This document shows, piece by piece, positions 1 to 13,276 of a stretch of DNA of 64,000 nt. The stretch spans positions 434,001 to 498,000 of the forward strand of contig JBAMDO010000149.1 of NCBI GenBank assembly GCA_037074765.1, read 5' to 3'. Source of the DNA: Mansonella perstans. Its lineage: Eukaryota > Nematoda > Chromadorea > Rhabditida > Onchocercidae. Below the pieces are notes generated by a model that searched no databases, was not told the DNA's origin, and was given only the letters and a program-made list of their open reading frames with translations. Positions within the stretch are counted from its first letter, which is position 1; every line of letters starts with the position of its first letter. Made by a program: the position numbers and the translations under genes.

Positions 1-75
1 GAAATCAACTTTAAAAGCATTCTTATAATTTTATGCTGTTAATTTTAGAGATGATTTTGTTGAAATTACAGTAGA

Positions 76-103
76 AGTCTGATATGCTAAGTCTGATATG
101 CTA
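76..103. repeat. Two-copy 14-base tandem duplication
   Basis: AGTCTGATATGCTA occurs twice in direct succession upstream of the importin gene. Confidence 0.75.
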
Positions 104-275
104 TTCTCAACATGGTTATTATTAGTAAAATTGGTTGTTTTTGTGATCAGAATATTTTTTTTTCAAGTTATCTTGAAGCCATTAGTTTTATTATCAGGAA
201 TATTTGTTTCACATTCAGCAGTTTGGCTCAGTAACCTCTAAGCTTTGGCACCAAGCTAAAACAGAAAATAAAAGG

Positions 276-3200
276 ATGACGGAATCGCGACAAACTCAAT
301 ATAAAAATATGGGCAAAGACAGTGAGGCTCTCAGGAAAAGTCGTGCGGAAAATATTATCTCAATCCGGAAAGATAAGCGTGAAGAAACATTGTCGAAGCG
401 TCGTAATATACCTGTAGAGTAAGTGAAGTCACTTATGTTCAGAAGATTCAAGTTGAAATCATCTATGGTGTCCTCGGTTATGCCAACTATTTTTTGATCT
501 ATAGTAAAGCGTAAAAGAATCTGTGATGCTGGATGGGATTTTTTTTCTCCGACTTTGGAGAATGTTAATCACTGAGGTGAAGCATGTGTTAGAGAAGGAA
601 CCTACATGGGCTAATTTTAAAGGTCGCTGGATTCGGATGATGCATCAACGAGTGCAGGTGGGATAGTTGTCAATGGAACATACAATCGTAATACTTTGGA
701 AGATATTGTTAAGAAAGCGAGCAGTCAAGATCAGGAAGTGCAGCTTTCAGCTGTGCAACAAGTAAATCATTTTAAAAATTTGTGGCACTATTGTTAATTA
801 AAGTGAAGAACCGACTTCAAATGATTTCGACAAAAAGATAGAGGAAATTCATTACAGAAAATTTTTGGAAACGAAGAATTAGATCACCGCTGGAAAATCA
901 ATCCAGTATAATGGAAATTTTGTTATAAATAAAGTATTCCTATTATTTAATTATCGGAATCGGTATTTTTAAGGCACGAAAATTGCTCTCATCTGATCGT
1001 AATCCGCCAATTGATGATTTGATTGCATCCGGTATTTTGCCGATATTGGTCCAATGTTTAAGTTCCAACAAGTAAGTTTTAGCGTTAAAGTAAGAATGGC
1101 ATGAACTTAAAGCATGTTGTTGAAGGATATTATATTAAAAAGCTTTTGAACCCAAGGAGATGCAAGCAATGTGGAACTTTCATAGTAGTCACACTCGATT
1201 TTCTGGGCTCATAGTTTATTTTCCGCTTATTGAATCATGATTATTATCTTAAGTGTTTTTCGCTCATCTACTTGTTTCCTTCAAATTATAGGTTATTAAA
1301 ACACCGAATTTTTAATAAACCTATTTTAAGAATCTATGAGTTATACTTTTACAGCGTAACACTGCAGTTTGAAGCAGCATGGGCACTGACAAATATTGCA
1401 TCTGGAACTTCACAGCAAACGCAGTCTGTTGTTCAGGCTGGTGCTGTACCCTTGTTCTTAGAGCTTTTGTCTTCGGGCAATATGAATGTCTGTGAACAAG
1501 CTGTTTGGGCTCTTGGAAATATTATTGGTTAGTTTTCGAATAATAAATTTTTGGAGCTATTATCAAAAAACTTTATGTTTGTCAGAACTGAACAGTGGGG
1601 ACGGGATGTAAAAGAAGTCGAACTCTTAGTTTTCTGGATTACTTAGTTCTTATTCCATTGTACTTCAGTCTTGCGAAAAGTGAACATAGCTATTTCACAT
1701 GATTCGTTTTCTGTGCTTTCGTGTTTTTGCCATGAAGTTGAAATATGCATAAGAAAAATCGGAGGTTGAAGCTGATCAAGCAAACTGTCCATCTAAATTG
1801 AACAGCGGGAACAGAATGTTTCCTTTTTCCAAAATATATTTCTCTTCATTTTTTTTGAAAAATTGCAGTATTCTATTTTTGACGATTTATTTTGGCAAGA
1901 AAAAATTGGAAATTTTAGGTGATGGACCACATTATCGCGACTACTGTATTCAGCTTGGAATTGTTGAACCACTGCTGAAATTTATTACACCTGGCATTCC
2001 AATTGGATTCCTTCGTAATGTCACTTGGGTTATTGTTAACCTATGTCGTTCTAAGGTTAGTTCCATGGCTTTCACTTTTTTTTAGCGATTTTCTAGGTAG
2101 TTATTGCAGTGACAATAATAATTGCATAAACTAATAGTTTTGTTGCTTGAGTCATTGCCAAGATTTTTAGGATCCACCACCATCACCAGAAATTGTTCAA
2201 ACACTTTTGCCTGCGTTAGCTGCCCTGATAAGTCATACGGATCAAAATATAGTGGTGGACACAGTATGGGCGTTATCTTATCTCACAGATGGTGGAAATG
2301 AACAAATTCAAATGGTTATTAACAGCGGTGTAAGTTCTTTGGTTGTACACGGTGAAGTTATGGGATTATCTGTCGTCAGAAATATTGTTCACCGCGGTTC
2401 GAAATTGTTTTGAATTTTAGGTTGTAAGCAACTTAATTCCACTCCTTTCTCATCCTGAAGTAAAGGTGCAAACTGCAGCACTTCGTGCAGTTGGAAACAT
2501 CGTTACTGGAACAGATGAGCAGACACAACTTGTTTTGGACTGTGGCGTTTTGCAGCAAATGCCTGCATTACTTTCACATCAGAAGGAGAAAATAAACAAA
2601 GTCTGTTCTTGTTCTTCGTTCTGTATCATTTGAATTTTTTTCCTGCGTTTGAAATTTTTTCTTATGACATTTGTTCTCTAATCCTTTTTTTTCCAATTGG
2701 TTTAGTATTTTTAGGAAGCTGTTTGGTTCCTGTCCAACATAACTGCTGGGAACCAAGCGCAAGTGCAAGCTGTGATCGATGCTGGCTTAATGCCAATGAT
2801 TATCCATTTACTGGAAAAGGGAGATTTCCAGACGCAGAAGGTTTGCATTATGACTGTAATAGTTTTTTAGTTTATTATATATGTAATTCATAAATTCCTG
2901 TCGATGATCTATAATTTAGGAAGCAGCATGGGCAGTTTCAAATGTAACAATCAGTGGACGTGCTGAACAAGTGGAATATATGGTTTCACAAGGTGTGATA
3001 CCACCGTTTTGTGCCCTGCTTTCTATACGTGACTCTCAAATTGTACAGGTTGTTCTTGATGGTCTCAACAATATTCTCAAGATGGCTGGACCACGCTCGG
3101 AAGCAATCTGTACGATGATTGAAGAATGCGGAGGTGATTACTTATTTTTATTTGAGGAAGTAGAAGTTGTTTTTATACAATGTAGATATCCCTGGAATAA

Positions 3201-3672
3201 AGTTTTTATAATGTTGGACAGTCTGGATGAAACTAACTGGGATTCTTTATCTTTTTTATGATATGATATGAGCCTAGTGATTTTTATTTGCTATACATGC
3301 TTGAGCTAACTTAGGGGCTAGGAGACATAAGTGACCTCATTTAGTGAATGGCAATGCTTTTATGTTCCAGGACTTTGCATAAATCAGAAGGATGTTGCTT
3401 CAAGTTTAAATTATTGGAGTTGTTAAAAGGCCGTTTGAAAGCTCTATGCACTCTTAGCCAAGAATTGAAAAATTTTTAATATTCGTGTTGGTTCAGGTCT
3501 GGATAAAATTGAACATTTGCAAAATCATGAAAGTGAAGAAATCTACAAATTGGCTTATGAGATCATCGACAATTACTTTTCGGAAACAGACGATGATGGA
3601 ATAGCGACTGGCGAACATTTCTTTGAATCGACTCAACAGAATGTTCCATCGGAGGGATTCTCGTTCCAGTAA
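276..3672 (+). CDS. ima-3: Importin subunit alpha (karyopherin alpha), ten coding exons, 514 aa
   Basis: Adaptor that binds classical nuclear localisation signals and carries cargo through the nuclear pore with importin beta. Coding exons: 276-418, 623-761, 974-1071, 1355-1527, 1919-2055, 2171-2329, 2421-2600, 2715-2840, 2920-3133, 3497-3672. All phases join and the sum is 515 codons with the TAA. The basic importin-beta-binding segment is at about residues 10-45 ([13 protein letters not shown]). Armadillo repeats follow, with the family's Trp/Asn cargo ladder visible: [60 protein letters not shown]. The acidic C-terminal tail ends in GFSFQ. ATG 276 is chosen because it starts the family-like [11 protein letters not shown]. 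Several AG acceptors at about 195-230 could receive a spliced leader. The donor after 2600 (GTCTGT) is weak. The length equals that of a typical alpha importin. The IMA-3 type assignment is from overall resemblance to the somatic C. elegans paralogue. Confidence 0.96.
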
Positions 3673-6080
3673 CAGGGGTGTCGGCATTTGGAGAATTTTT
3701 CATTAACTATATTTTAATCCCTTCTGTCTCCCATTCCCACCAGGTATTTTGTTTTTCGTCCCGGAAAATTGATACAGAAATTTAAGACAATGGAAATGTG
3801 GAACTCATTCTTCTGCCTTTTGCTGAATTTTCTTCATACGTTTTGACTGTAATTGGAGAGACCTTTGTGCTATCTGTCAAAATATTTTTTGTTCTTTAAG
3901 TTGATCGTTTGTATCCTTTTCAGTTGCTAATTTGTTTTTAAAAAAAAAGTTGCTTAACGATTGGTTGTTCTGTTTGAGTTGTTTGGCTGTTCTTCAACTG
4001 AGAATTTATATTCTGTATCTTATATGAGTTGAATTTATTTTTTTATTTTTGGCAGTTTGTTTTAGTTTTTCTTTTTCTTTGGTATGTATGGTTCTCGCGA
4101 TGAATATTTTTTGTCTGTTTTTCAATGATTTTAATATGTAAGTTTTTGCATGTACGTGTCTCATTCTTTTGAGATAACCCACGCCCAATCTTGCTTATCG
4201 TAATTTCTTTAGCACCGCGAAACTAATCTACAAAAGGTAGCGGTGATTTCCAGAAAATATTGAAATACATTTTACGCTCATATGGCGTCATTGTTCTTCA
4301 AGATGATCCCTGGAGTTATTCAGTCATCTGACGCAATGTATATTGCCAATACCTATATCAAACTTGAACGTCCATTAACTTTGCAGCAGTTCATCGTGCC
4401 AGTAAATTTTCGTTTTACACACGAATAAATCAGTTGATGATTTCCAGGATTGCCTGTTTTAGCTGTCCCTTTCGTATATAAAGAACTTTTCCATTATACG
4501 ACTCACTGTTTCTACTTTTTGTTTGAGAAGCTTTGCGGTGTCATTTATTCAAGCCTTATGCATCGTTTTTTAATCACGTTTCAAAATCTTGATCTGATGT
4601 AACAAAGGCTTTTCTCTCTTTCGTTCACTCTGCCCGAAAAAAAAGGAAGTCTTTTAGGTTGATAAAGTTAAAATATTTTTTGATATAAACGGGTATTTGG
4701 TTGGGCTTGTTTGTCCGATCGAATCCAGCATTTACTAGTCTGAAATGACTTTTTCTCTTTTACTTAAGGTGTTTTATGGTCTTATCCTATAACTCTGATG
4801 TGATTATTTCAAATGACAACAGTAACCTCATCTCACTGGTTGTCTTTTGTCGGACTGCTCAGCTTTCTTTTAATTTTGAAATTTGTGGACTATGCTTTTA
4901 ACCCGGTAATTCAGTGGCACTGCAATTCCTTCTTCAGAAGAAACATTTTTGAGAACTAGACTTCTCACGGTGACCCAGATTCTGTTTGATTGTTAGTGTA
5001 CGAACGTCTGGATTGTGTTTGTATGTATGCTTTAAGTATGAAATTTGGATTTCATTTTGCTTATAATTTTCAAATAAAAGTATTCTGTTGAAGTATTCTT
5101 CGATTCTTTTTAATTTCAACTGTATCAAACGCTTTGAGCTAAACTCTGTTTTATTCGTATTAAACTATGAATTTTCAAATCTTTCCGTGTTTGTTCCTCG
5201 CATCTTTTGCTTTTAATTTCTTGCCTTCTATTCTTCCATTTAGGAAAGGTCTCTCCGGCTCCGGACTCAAATCCCATGTTTTGTAAGCCTTGCTCAACTG
5301 CTCATCTCTCTGCTGCATTCTGACATTAATTTATGCCATCGTGTTTAAACAAATACATTTCACGAAACTATACTTCGCAAGTTCCTAGACATAACATTTT
5401 CGCGTGCAACTAAAGTAATCATTAGACAGAATTATAATTAAATTGCTTTTGCTAACCAATTTTCCTTCCAGGAAAGATTCAAGATGGATTTCTTCGCTAT
5501 ACATACATATAAGCATATCAGAATTCTATTCCTTTCTTTTGTTGAAGAAAATGGGACAGTAAGCTGGGTTCTCAGGAGCAGCCTTCTTCAAATGTTCTTT
5601 CTTTTGTTAATCTACAGTATCGCACGAGCACTATAAATCTTAAAAATTGTTTATACTTTGTAATTTTATGTGCACATTTTTTTTTCTTGTAATTTTATTC
5701 TCATATTAAAGCTTTTCTGATATTTCTCATATTAAACTCTGTCCTAGGATATCTGCGAATAGAAGAAGATTGATTGATTACTTTATTGTTTATATATAGA
5801 AGAGCAAATTTTTAGATGAAAGGGAGGGGAAATGGATGCAATATTTCCTAGTCATTTTACATTACTGAATAGCTGCAATCTTATTAGGTATAGAATTACA
5901 CAATGCGTCAGATACAGTAAAGGTGAATTTTGAAAAAAAAAGTAATTTTCCTACTTCTATAGACTTTGTTTTTCGGGGAAATAAAAACATGCTAATTTAC
6001 AGTTTCAGAAATCGAGAATATCTGAAACTGACGAAATTGTCCTCCTAGATCCAAAACGAACTAGAATTTCTCTTGAGTCT
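3673..6080. other. Tail-to-tail interval between importin alpha and MPI
   Basis: No gene is supported here. The plus-strand part is T-rich and probably contains the importin 3' untranslated region. The first clear AATAAA on the plus strand is at 5073-5078, about 1.4 kb after the stop, so the true polyadenylation site is uncertain. The last 300 bases belong to the 3' untranslated region of the minus-strand gene. Confidence 0.5.
5782..5787 (-). terminator. Poly(A) signal for the MPI gene
   Basis: AATAAA on the minus strand, about 295 bases past the MPI stop codon. Canonical hexamer in the right place; cleavage site not determined. Confidence 0.5.
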
Positions 6081-8578
6081 TTATATTTTAGGTGTAAAGG
6101 CACGATAAGCTAAGAAATCTTCTGATGGTTTAATATTAACACGATGTATATTCGCGGGGACAAAATATACTTCACCTCTGCCCACCTTGAGCTTTTCAGC
6201 AGCAGTACATATTTCAGCTGAGCCTTTTATTACGATGATAATGCTGCTGCCACTAATATCTTGTAGTTCATTGGCTTTATTCTGAAATAAAAGAATAAAA
6301 TGGAGGTAGTCGAGCATCCGCGAGAAGTTATTTAATTAGATGTTTTACGCATACTATGTTCTACGAGTGGAATTCCTATTGCTTTTACTATTTATATTCT
6401 TTATATAAGCATTATATAAACTCCATCTTTCTGCATACGTTATTTTGAGCAGCAAATGATTGAAGACATTTTTCAAAATCATCGGATACGAATGCAGTCT
6501 AGAACAAAAAACTGGTTACCATATAATACTCAAGGCGTTTTTGGAATGATTCAGTTCACAGTAAAGTTATTGAAAAGCACCCTTAATTCATGCACAGCAA
6601 ATTCTTGAACCGGTGGCGCAAACTCTCTTATGCCAGGGCCAATGATTTTTGGAGAAAAATATGGTGGCTTGACCATTTCGAAATTTAAATCCGAGCAAAG
6701 TGTGTCCACATCCTTGAATTTTGATGTTAACCCGGCACGAACAGTGTTGTCTGAACAAGCCATGCATTCCACACAATCTGTAGAAATTTTCAAAAAGGAA
6801 AACTCTTTCTTTAAAAATAAAATATAAAATTCTTACCTCCCAGAAGATATGCATGAGGAGAATTTGGTCCCATAAAAACAGCGTCTCCTTCTTTTAGTGT
6901 GAAATAATTCAAAAGGAGTGGTGCAAACACACCTACATCACTCGGATACTCATTGTTCAATCGAAGAAGCAACTCTTCAAGAGCAGAACGATCGTTCTCT
7001 ACAAAAAAAAGCCAAAAATACAAAGTTAAACGATATAGTATATGTTTAATGCTTGAACTAAATGAATTTTTCTACCGAGAAATTGCCGTTGTGGGATGTT
7101 ACAGAAAAAAATCAATGATTCCGCAATTCAGAATGTTCGGGGAAGCAAAAGTTCTTCATGTCCAGTGCTTTCCGCTTGGGCTGAATTTAAAACAAAGATT
7201 TTAAAGATCAAAAGCCAACTATTCTTCAAGCGTGCTGCCAATTGCTGCACTGCTTTAGATATATTTTCGTTTGATGAACGCATATATTCGGAAAATATCT
7301 TCTTTAAGGCTTCGCGCTTTTCAATATCATTTCCAGTTTTCAAGTTTTCAAAAGCAGCTTTCGAAGTTATTAAGCTCTGTAGCTCCGGAAAAGCTAGAAA
7401 GAGTTACATGTAATTATAACGAAATACCAAAGAAAATGATAACGAAACGCAGCAAATCAAATATCATGACATGTTATAAAATCATAAAATGTTTTTAGCA
7501 AATTCTTACATAAAATAACTATTCGACAGCAGATAGAAAGCTTTAAAATACAAATCCCAAACCTTTAATATTGTCATAAATTTCGTAAAAGGGACGGAAA
7601 CCGCTCAAAAGTTGAAAATCCGATAAAGCAATAGCCATCTCCGGTTTATGATTGTTGTCGGGATAATGCGCTGGATCTATGCGGTGTAATATTTCCGCTC
7701 TTTTCTACAAATAAGTAAAAATAATTGATTTAATGAGGACATAAAAAAAAAACTTATTCACAAAAAAGCATCACTACATGTTCTAAAAGAAGATGAGAAG
7801 ATGCGCTTGATTTGATTAGCGCTTACGTTTTCCCATCTCCATGTGGTTTCTGTCGAAGACTATTTTTAATATTGATATTGCTGATGAAATTGAGAAGATA
7901 AGATTTCATAAACAGTTAAATTTTCAAGAACCATCCAAACAAATGAACTAGCCTTATCCGGATGACTCTGTATTGATAGTGCTTTGTTCACAGAAAGTAC
8001 TTTGAACAAGAACTGCAATGATCCTCCTTCATGATCTCCTAAGTAAGATTTCGACTCCGCAATTTTTTCTGATAAAAGTTTTCCGTTCGATACAAGTTTT
8101 GATGGCCCATTCGGATGCACACCCATCCATAACTGAAATGAATTTAACAAAAATATGACCCTAGCTGGAAAAATATACTTATGTATGAGAAGCACATAGA
8201 ATTCGCTAATTAAAAAATCCTAAATCTGATACATTTATCGAATTATGCTTTCACTGAAAAGCAGTAAAATGACGAAATTAACTATCGATTAGTCAGGATA
8301 AAAGTGAGTGTTTTGAGATACTTGCGTAAAAATCAAAAATACATTGAAAAGTAAAATTTACTTGTCATTAATTCGGTGATGAGTGACTAAATTAATCAAA
8401 TTAGACAAGCAATCAAATCGAACATCTGATGTATAAAATTAAAACATACCTCAGCGTATGGTTTTGCTTCATCAATAACAAATTGCTTATCGGCGGCATG
8501 CATTAGGATGGCCACTTCACTTTGGCTTCCTTTACGTCCCCAATCGTACGTTTGTACAGCACATATTAACTTTTCCAT
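6081..8578 (-). CDS. mpi: Mannose-6-phosphate isomerase (type I phosphomannose isomerase), eight exons, 414 aa
   Basis: Cytosolic zinc enzyme interconverting fructose-6-phosphate and mannose-6-phosphate, feeding GDP-mannose synthesis and protein glycosylation. Exons in transcript order: 8578-8450, 8132-7953, 7704-7563, 7393-7220, 6998-6837, 6777-6581, 6498-6439, 6281-6081; all phases agree (415 codons with TAA). The protein opens [14 protein letters not shown] and continues through [14 protein letters not shown]. Zinc ligands expected for the family are present: Q98 and H100 in SIQSHPDK, E125 in NHKPEMAIA, and H257 in PNSPHAYL. The block [15 protein letters not shown] is diagnostic. The intron after exon 2 must start with GC (AAG then GCTAGT) to keep HPDK joined to [16 protein letters not shown]. 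The donor after 7220 (GTTGGC) is also weak. An ATG just upstream is out of frame and stops at once, so 8578 is the start; an acceptor-like CTTTAG lies about 10 bases before it. Confidence 0.96.
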
Positions 8579-11500
8579 TTCATCAATTCTAAAGACATTT
8601 ATTAATAAAGTTTATGAGTTAAATTATCGACGGAATAAACAATTTATAGATAAAAATAATATATTTTTAGTATATTCATTCATTATTCAGGAAAGAAAGA
8701 AAATGCAATAAAGTTCCAAACAGAAGTTAATGTTTGCTCGCAATGATCAATTAGAATTTTTAAACAGATTTGACAAATTTTTTGCTATATTCAAAAATTA
8801 CTCCATGAAATGTAATCGATCTGGCTAATATTAGGTGTTTTCATATATAAAACTGAAGCTACTTTTATGATGTTTATTTATTCTTACAATAGGCGAAATC
8901 ATAATTTATCAAACAATCAACACTATTAAGAAGTGTACTGCGTTACGTGAATAGCTAATAAAATTCAGTTAGCAATTATAACTAGTAATGTACATAACAT
9001 TGTAGATAAATTCAATGATCGTAAGAATTTGTTATTGATTTTTAATCTTAGAACAATTTTTGTTATTGCTCCTACAATCTTTCCTACAATGCCTAATTAT
9101 AATTGTGCAATAAATAAGCCTAATTAAGAGAGTAAATAAATGAAATATAGCTGATTGATAATGCATTTTAAAATTGGCTGAATACCTACCTCCCAAATGC
9201 ATATACTTCATGTCATCGATTGATTTCCAAAAAGCATCTATGAAGAAACTTTTTTGACCACTTTGAAAAAGTGTCGAATAGGACTGTTCAAGAATTACGG
9301 AATGGAAATTATTCGATCATTTTGATGACAAGTAAATTTTTCGAGACATTTATTACCTGCACCTATGCTTATGTATTCCGCTTTATAAGTCAATTTGATT
9401 GGAGGAAAACTTTTATCGATCAAATGATAAAATAAGAATGATTCAACTACTTACACCTATTACCGAACTGCGATAAGTAAATGCACTGAGTAATAATGTA
9501 CTTAAAACAATGGATACTGTACAACCTTTGAATAACAATGATTAACATTTAAAAAGCTAATCAATTACCTGGAAACAAATATAGGTAGGTGGTACCACTG
9601 CACCGCCTTCTAAAATAGTTACAATCACTCCCGTAAGGTGCAACACACACTACCAATACTCTTGCCACGGATACTTTGTTTCTCAACAACAACGAAAACA
9701 TATTTTCTTTTGGGTGTGAAGCTGCTAAAAGAGATAAATTACGGCTAACATCAGCGCCATTTCAAAAAAAAAAAGGCCTTTATCTAACTACGTAAGTGAT
9801 CGACGTGAATGCTTGATTGGCAAGCAATCAATTCAACTATGATTCGATTCCTTTCAATAATAGAATATTAGCCTTAAGAGATTCAATATAATAGTCATTA
9901 GTCTTTTTAGTAATTTTATATCTTTATGAGAAAATATCTGATTTGATATACAAAAATTAATAACATGTTTATTTGATATTTATAAAATTTTTTTTTTTTT
10001 TAAACTGGAATATGAGATGACATGAAAACGATGTTGTGATGAATCATTGTTTCAATGATCTTCAATTGACCTTGAACAATGATATATTCATGATTGTATT
10101 ATTAAGTATCAATTTTATTCTTTTCCATTATTTTCATTGATTTAAATATTTTGGATTAAAATTTTTTGCATTTGAATTAATATAATAAGTCTATCGCTAA
10201 CATTGCTTATCATTTAGTGCAATGTATCAAATTATCGTTTATAATGGTGACACATTTGCACTTTAAATTTCTTTGGCCAAATTTCAAAATGAGAAAGCAC
10301 TTAAATTCATGTCATCATTGGTTGTCATAATTTTGAACAATCTGTTTGTCAAAACAATTCATCCAATTTTAACTGCACACATTTATCCTGCAAATAAACA
10401 ATCATGATGACTCCTTTTATCTTTCAAAAATTTCTAATTTGGTAAATATTTTATATTTAATCTAAAATCTGTGGTTTTTTCTTTTTTTTAAAATTTAAAA
10501 TATTGTATAAAAATTTGTAAATTAGAAAGAAATATTCTATTGCTCAGAAATTGCCTAATTCTTCTTCCAGTTTCCAAATTTTAACCGTAAACTAATAAAC
10601 CATTATGGCAGTAAATTTTTAAGACATTTAAATGATTTTGAAAACTTTCACATTTTAAAGGGAAATTAATGCCTTCTTATCTTTTTATATATTCATCTCT
10701 TCACCTTTTCTCTTTTTCCTTATCATTTTCCTACGAAACATCTGTAGCAGACATTGGAGCAATAAATTTTTGGTCAAATTAGTGAGCCAGTACTTTCGTG
10801 AGCCAATACTTTCTCGTTTTTTGTTTCAGTTTCGCTTTCAACTCTTTGTAGTGAATTAACATTGGGACTCACATAATGTTTTTGTCCATTGCAATGATTT
10901 CTTATAAAAGCTTGAATAAAATAGCTATTTTTCATTTATCAGTAACGATAATCTCAGTATTACTTCTGAGAAATCTGACACATTTGTCAACTCGAAACTT
11001 CATGTAGTCACCATTTATTATTTATTCACATTAGAAAGGCATCGCGCCAAATTTGCCCAAAAAAAAATGATATATCGGATTTTTTATCATTTCCTTTTTT
11101 AGTACCATAAGCTTACCATGATTTTTTGCGCTTTCATCGAGGATCTCCTTCATAAAAACAAAATCATTTATATTTCAGAGGAAATTAAACGATGCAATTT
11201 CATTAGAAGAATTTATTCGACTTCTTTTTTTTTTTTTTTTACAGGATCACTTACTATAATGAGAGAAACTTTGGCCAGAAATTTTGATTTGCTAAATTCT
11301 GAAAGGTTTTTCAAAATTTTCGATTTAACTGATCTATTCCACATAGATAGATACTTTTGGCAGCAGCCGTTCGCTTTTCTATTTCTTCTACAGCTGGATT
11401 CTCCTAAAAAGCATACAAAAATTTTTGATTTAAATATTTCCTTTCACAAATTTGAATTATAAAATAAATTTTGATATTTCTGTATTTGCACTGTTAGAAC

Positions 11501-13262
11501 GTTCTTATCATTCTAAATTTGTTACATGCCAAAGCAAAAAATCACATAATGAAAAGCCTTAAATTCTTTCTGCAATTGTTCCAAAGGCAGAAGTCAAAAT
11601 GCAACCTATAGAATCTATAGAAAGTAAATTTAAATATTTATAAGGTGTAAAAGATCAGTTAAAGCCCGATTTGGAAATTTTGGAGGAAATTTTTCAAAGA
11701 GGTTTAAATAGCTTTGCTTCTAAAAAAACTATTCCTGAAACCTTAATAACTGCAGTTGAGCATGCATCGCTTAGGATCAATAATTTGCAACCCTAAATAA
11801 TTAATTCCTTTACGAGTATTAGCTTGAATGTTGTTGTTTTTGAATATGAACATCATCGATTTTAAGATAATTCCAGCACTACCATTACTTGATCAAAATT
11901 TTTTCTCGTTTGCATCAACTTGAAATGAATTTGAACACTTATTTAAATGACTCTCATAATTGCGAAGATCATAGACAAAACTTTTCGGCTTGTATATTTT
12001 GGGACACAAAAGGTATCGCGATGGTTCACAAGTACAAATGTTTCTTGGAATTATTGGCAAGTTTTCATTTAAATTATAAGGCTAAGAGTAATTTGCATTT
12101 TAGATATTGTAATTTATTCTTCTAAGTAGTACCAAACTTTAAATCATCATACGATGTCCGCAGAAGCCGTAACATATCCGCTTCAGCATTAAGGTTTTAA
12201 CTGCAGAAGTTGCAGAAGCGTGATCTGCGCTCATTCATGGAAAAGCAAAATTCAAAATTACTAGCTGGACTAGATCTGATTACATCAATATCTGAGATTA
12301 GCTTTTGAGATGTCAATCGTATCTCAAATGGACATTCATTTGAAATATGATTGGCAGCAGAGAAAAGTGATCCGATCTTCTTTTATCCCAAAACTTCTAG
12401 ATTCTTTCACTCATGTTAAACTAATTTTTTTCCTCTGCTGTAGCTGAAGGCCCAAAATGAAGTCATCTAACGTTTCAATGTAGTAGTACAAGCCTGACAA
12501 TCTCGTCAATCTATCAATTTATTAATCTTCTACCCTTTGTTTTTCAGTCTATCGTTTTATTTTGTGATGCTTATCAATTCCATTAATTGGCTTAAGTTTA
12601 AAGCGACGAAGAATCTAGAAGTCGTTTGTTCCTATAGAACTATAAGTGCCTCAGAAGGTGTGCACACCTGTCTCTCTATTGCTAAAATACAATCATTGGA
12701 GAAATGAATGATATCAACAAACGTTGTTAAAACTAGTTTACTGCTCCTTCCCTTTACAATTTCAATAACGCAGGTATGACTCAGCAGCAGTTCTCTTACT
12801 CTCCATTTTTCGCATTCATTTGTCGCATTTCTAAGTTGGCTTACCTCAAAATTGAACACGGAAAATAAATGACATTAGGAGTAGAGCAATGTCCATTTCG
12901 AGAGATGACCAGTAACCACTCTAGTGAAGTTACTTATTAGCCCATGAATCTTTGTTGACTCTATATAATAATGTAATAATTCCAATCACATTGCTCAATA
13001 AAATTTGTCAAGGTTGCAATTATTTTCAGTTTTGCGTTTAATTTTTTGTCTCTTTTTTTATCAGCTAGTCGACTAACTATCTAATCTTATCAGTAACCTA
13101 CCATTTGTCTATGCTCTTTTTTGCAACTTCAAGAATTAAATTATGGCATTCCTTGATATCGTAACATAATATCTCAGTTTCAGTTTTTTTATTTCTGCTC
13201 TTGAGATTATCTGCTTCGAAAGTTGCCCATTCACTTAGTTAGTCCTTCCAAAAAAAAAAAAA
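8579..13262. other. Head-to-head interval between MPI and the OATP gene
   Basis: About 4.7 kb containing both 5' flanks. It is AT-rich with homopolymer runs. Two open stretches (11118-11462 plus; 12632-12859 minus) have no recognisable product. A 16-base tandem duplication lies at 10782-10813. I see no RNA gene and no promoter element I can defend. Confidence 0.5.
10782..10813. repeat. Two-copy 16-base tandem duplication
   Basis: The unit GTGAGCCAGTACTTTC is followed directly by GTGAGCCAATACTTTC, one mismatch. A recent slippage-type duplication in intergenic DNA. Confidence 0.8.
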
Positions 13263-13276
13263 AAAAAATTTCAGCA
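13250..13276 (+). promoter_or_regulatory. Probable trans-splice acceptor of the OATP gene, preceded by an A-run
   Basis: A run of about 19 A residues is followed by TTTCAG ending at 13274, then CA and the ATG. An acceptor two bases before the start codon, with no upstream coding exon, fits spliced-leader addition. The A-run in place of a pyrimidine tract is unusual. Confidence 0.5.
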
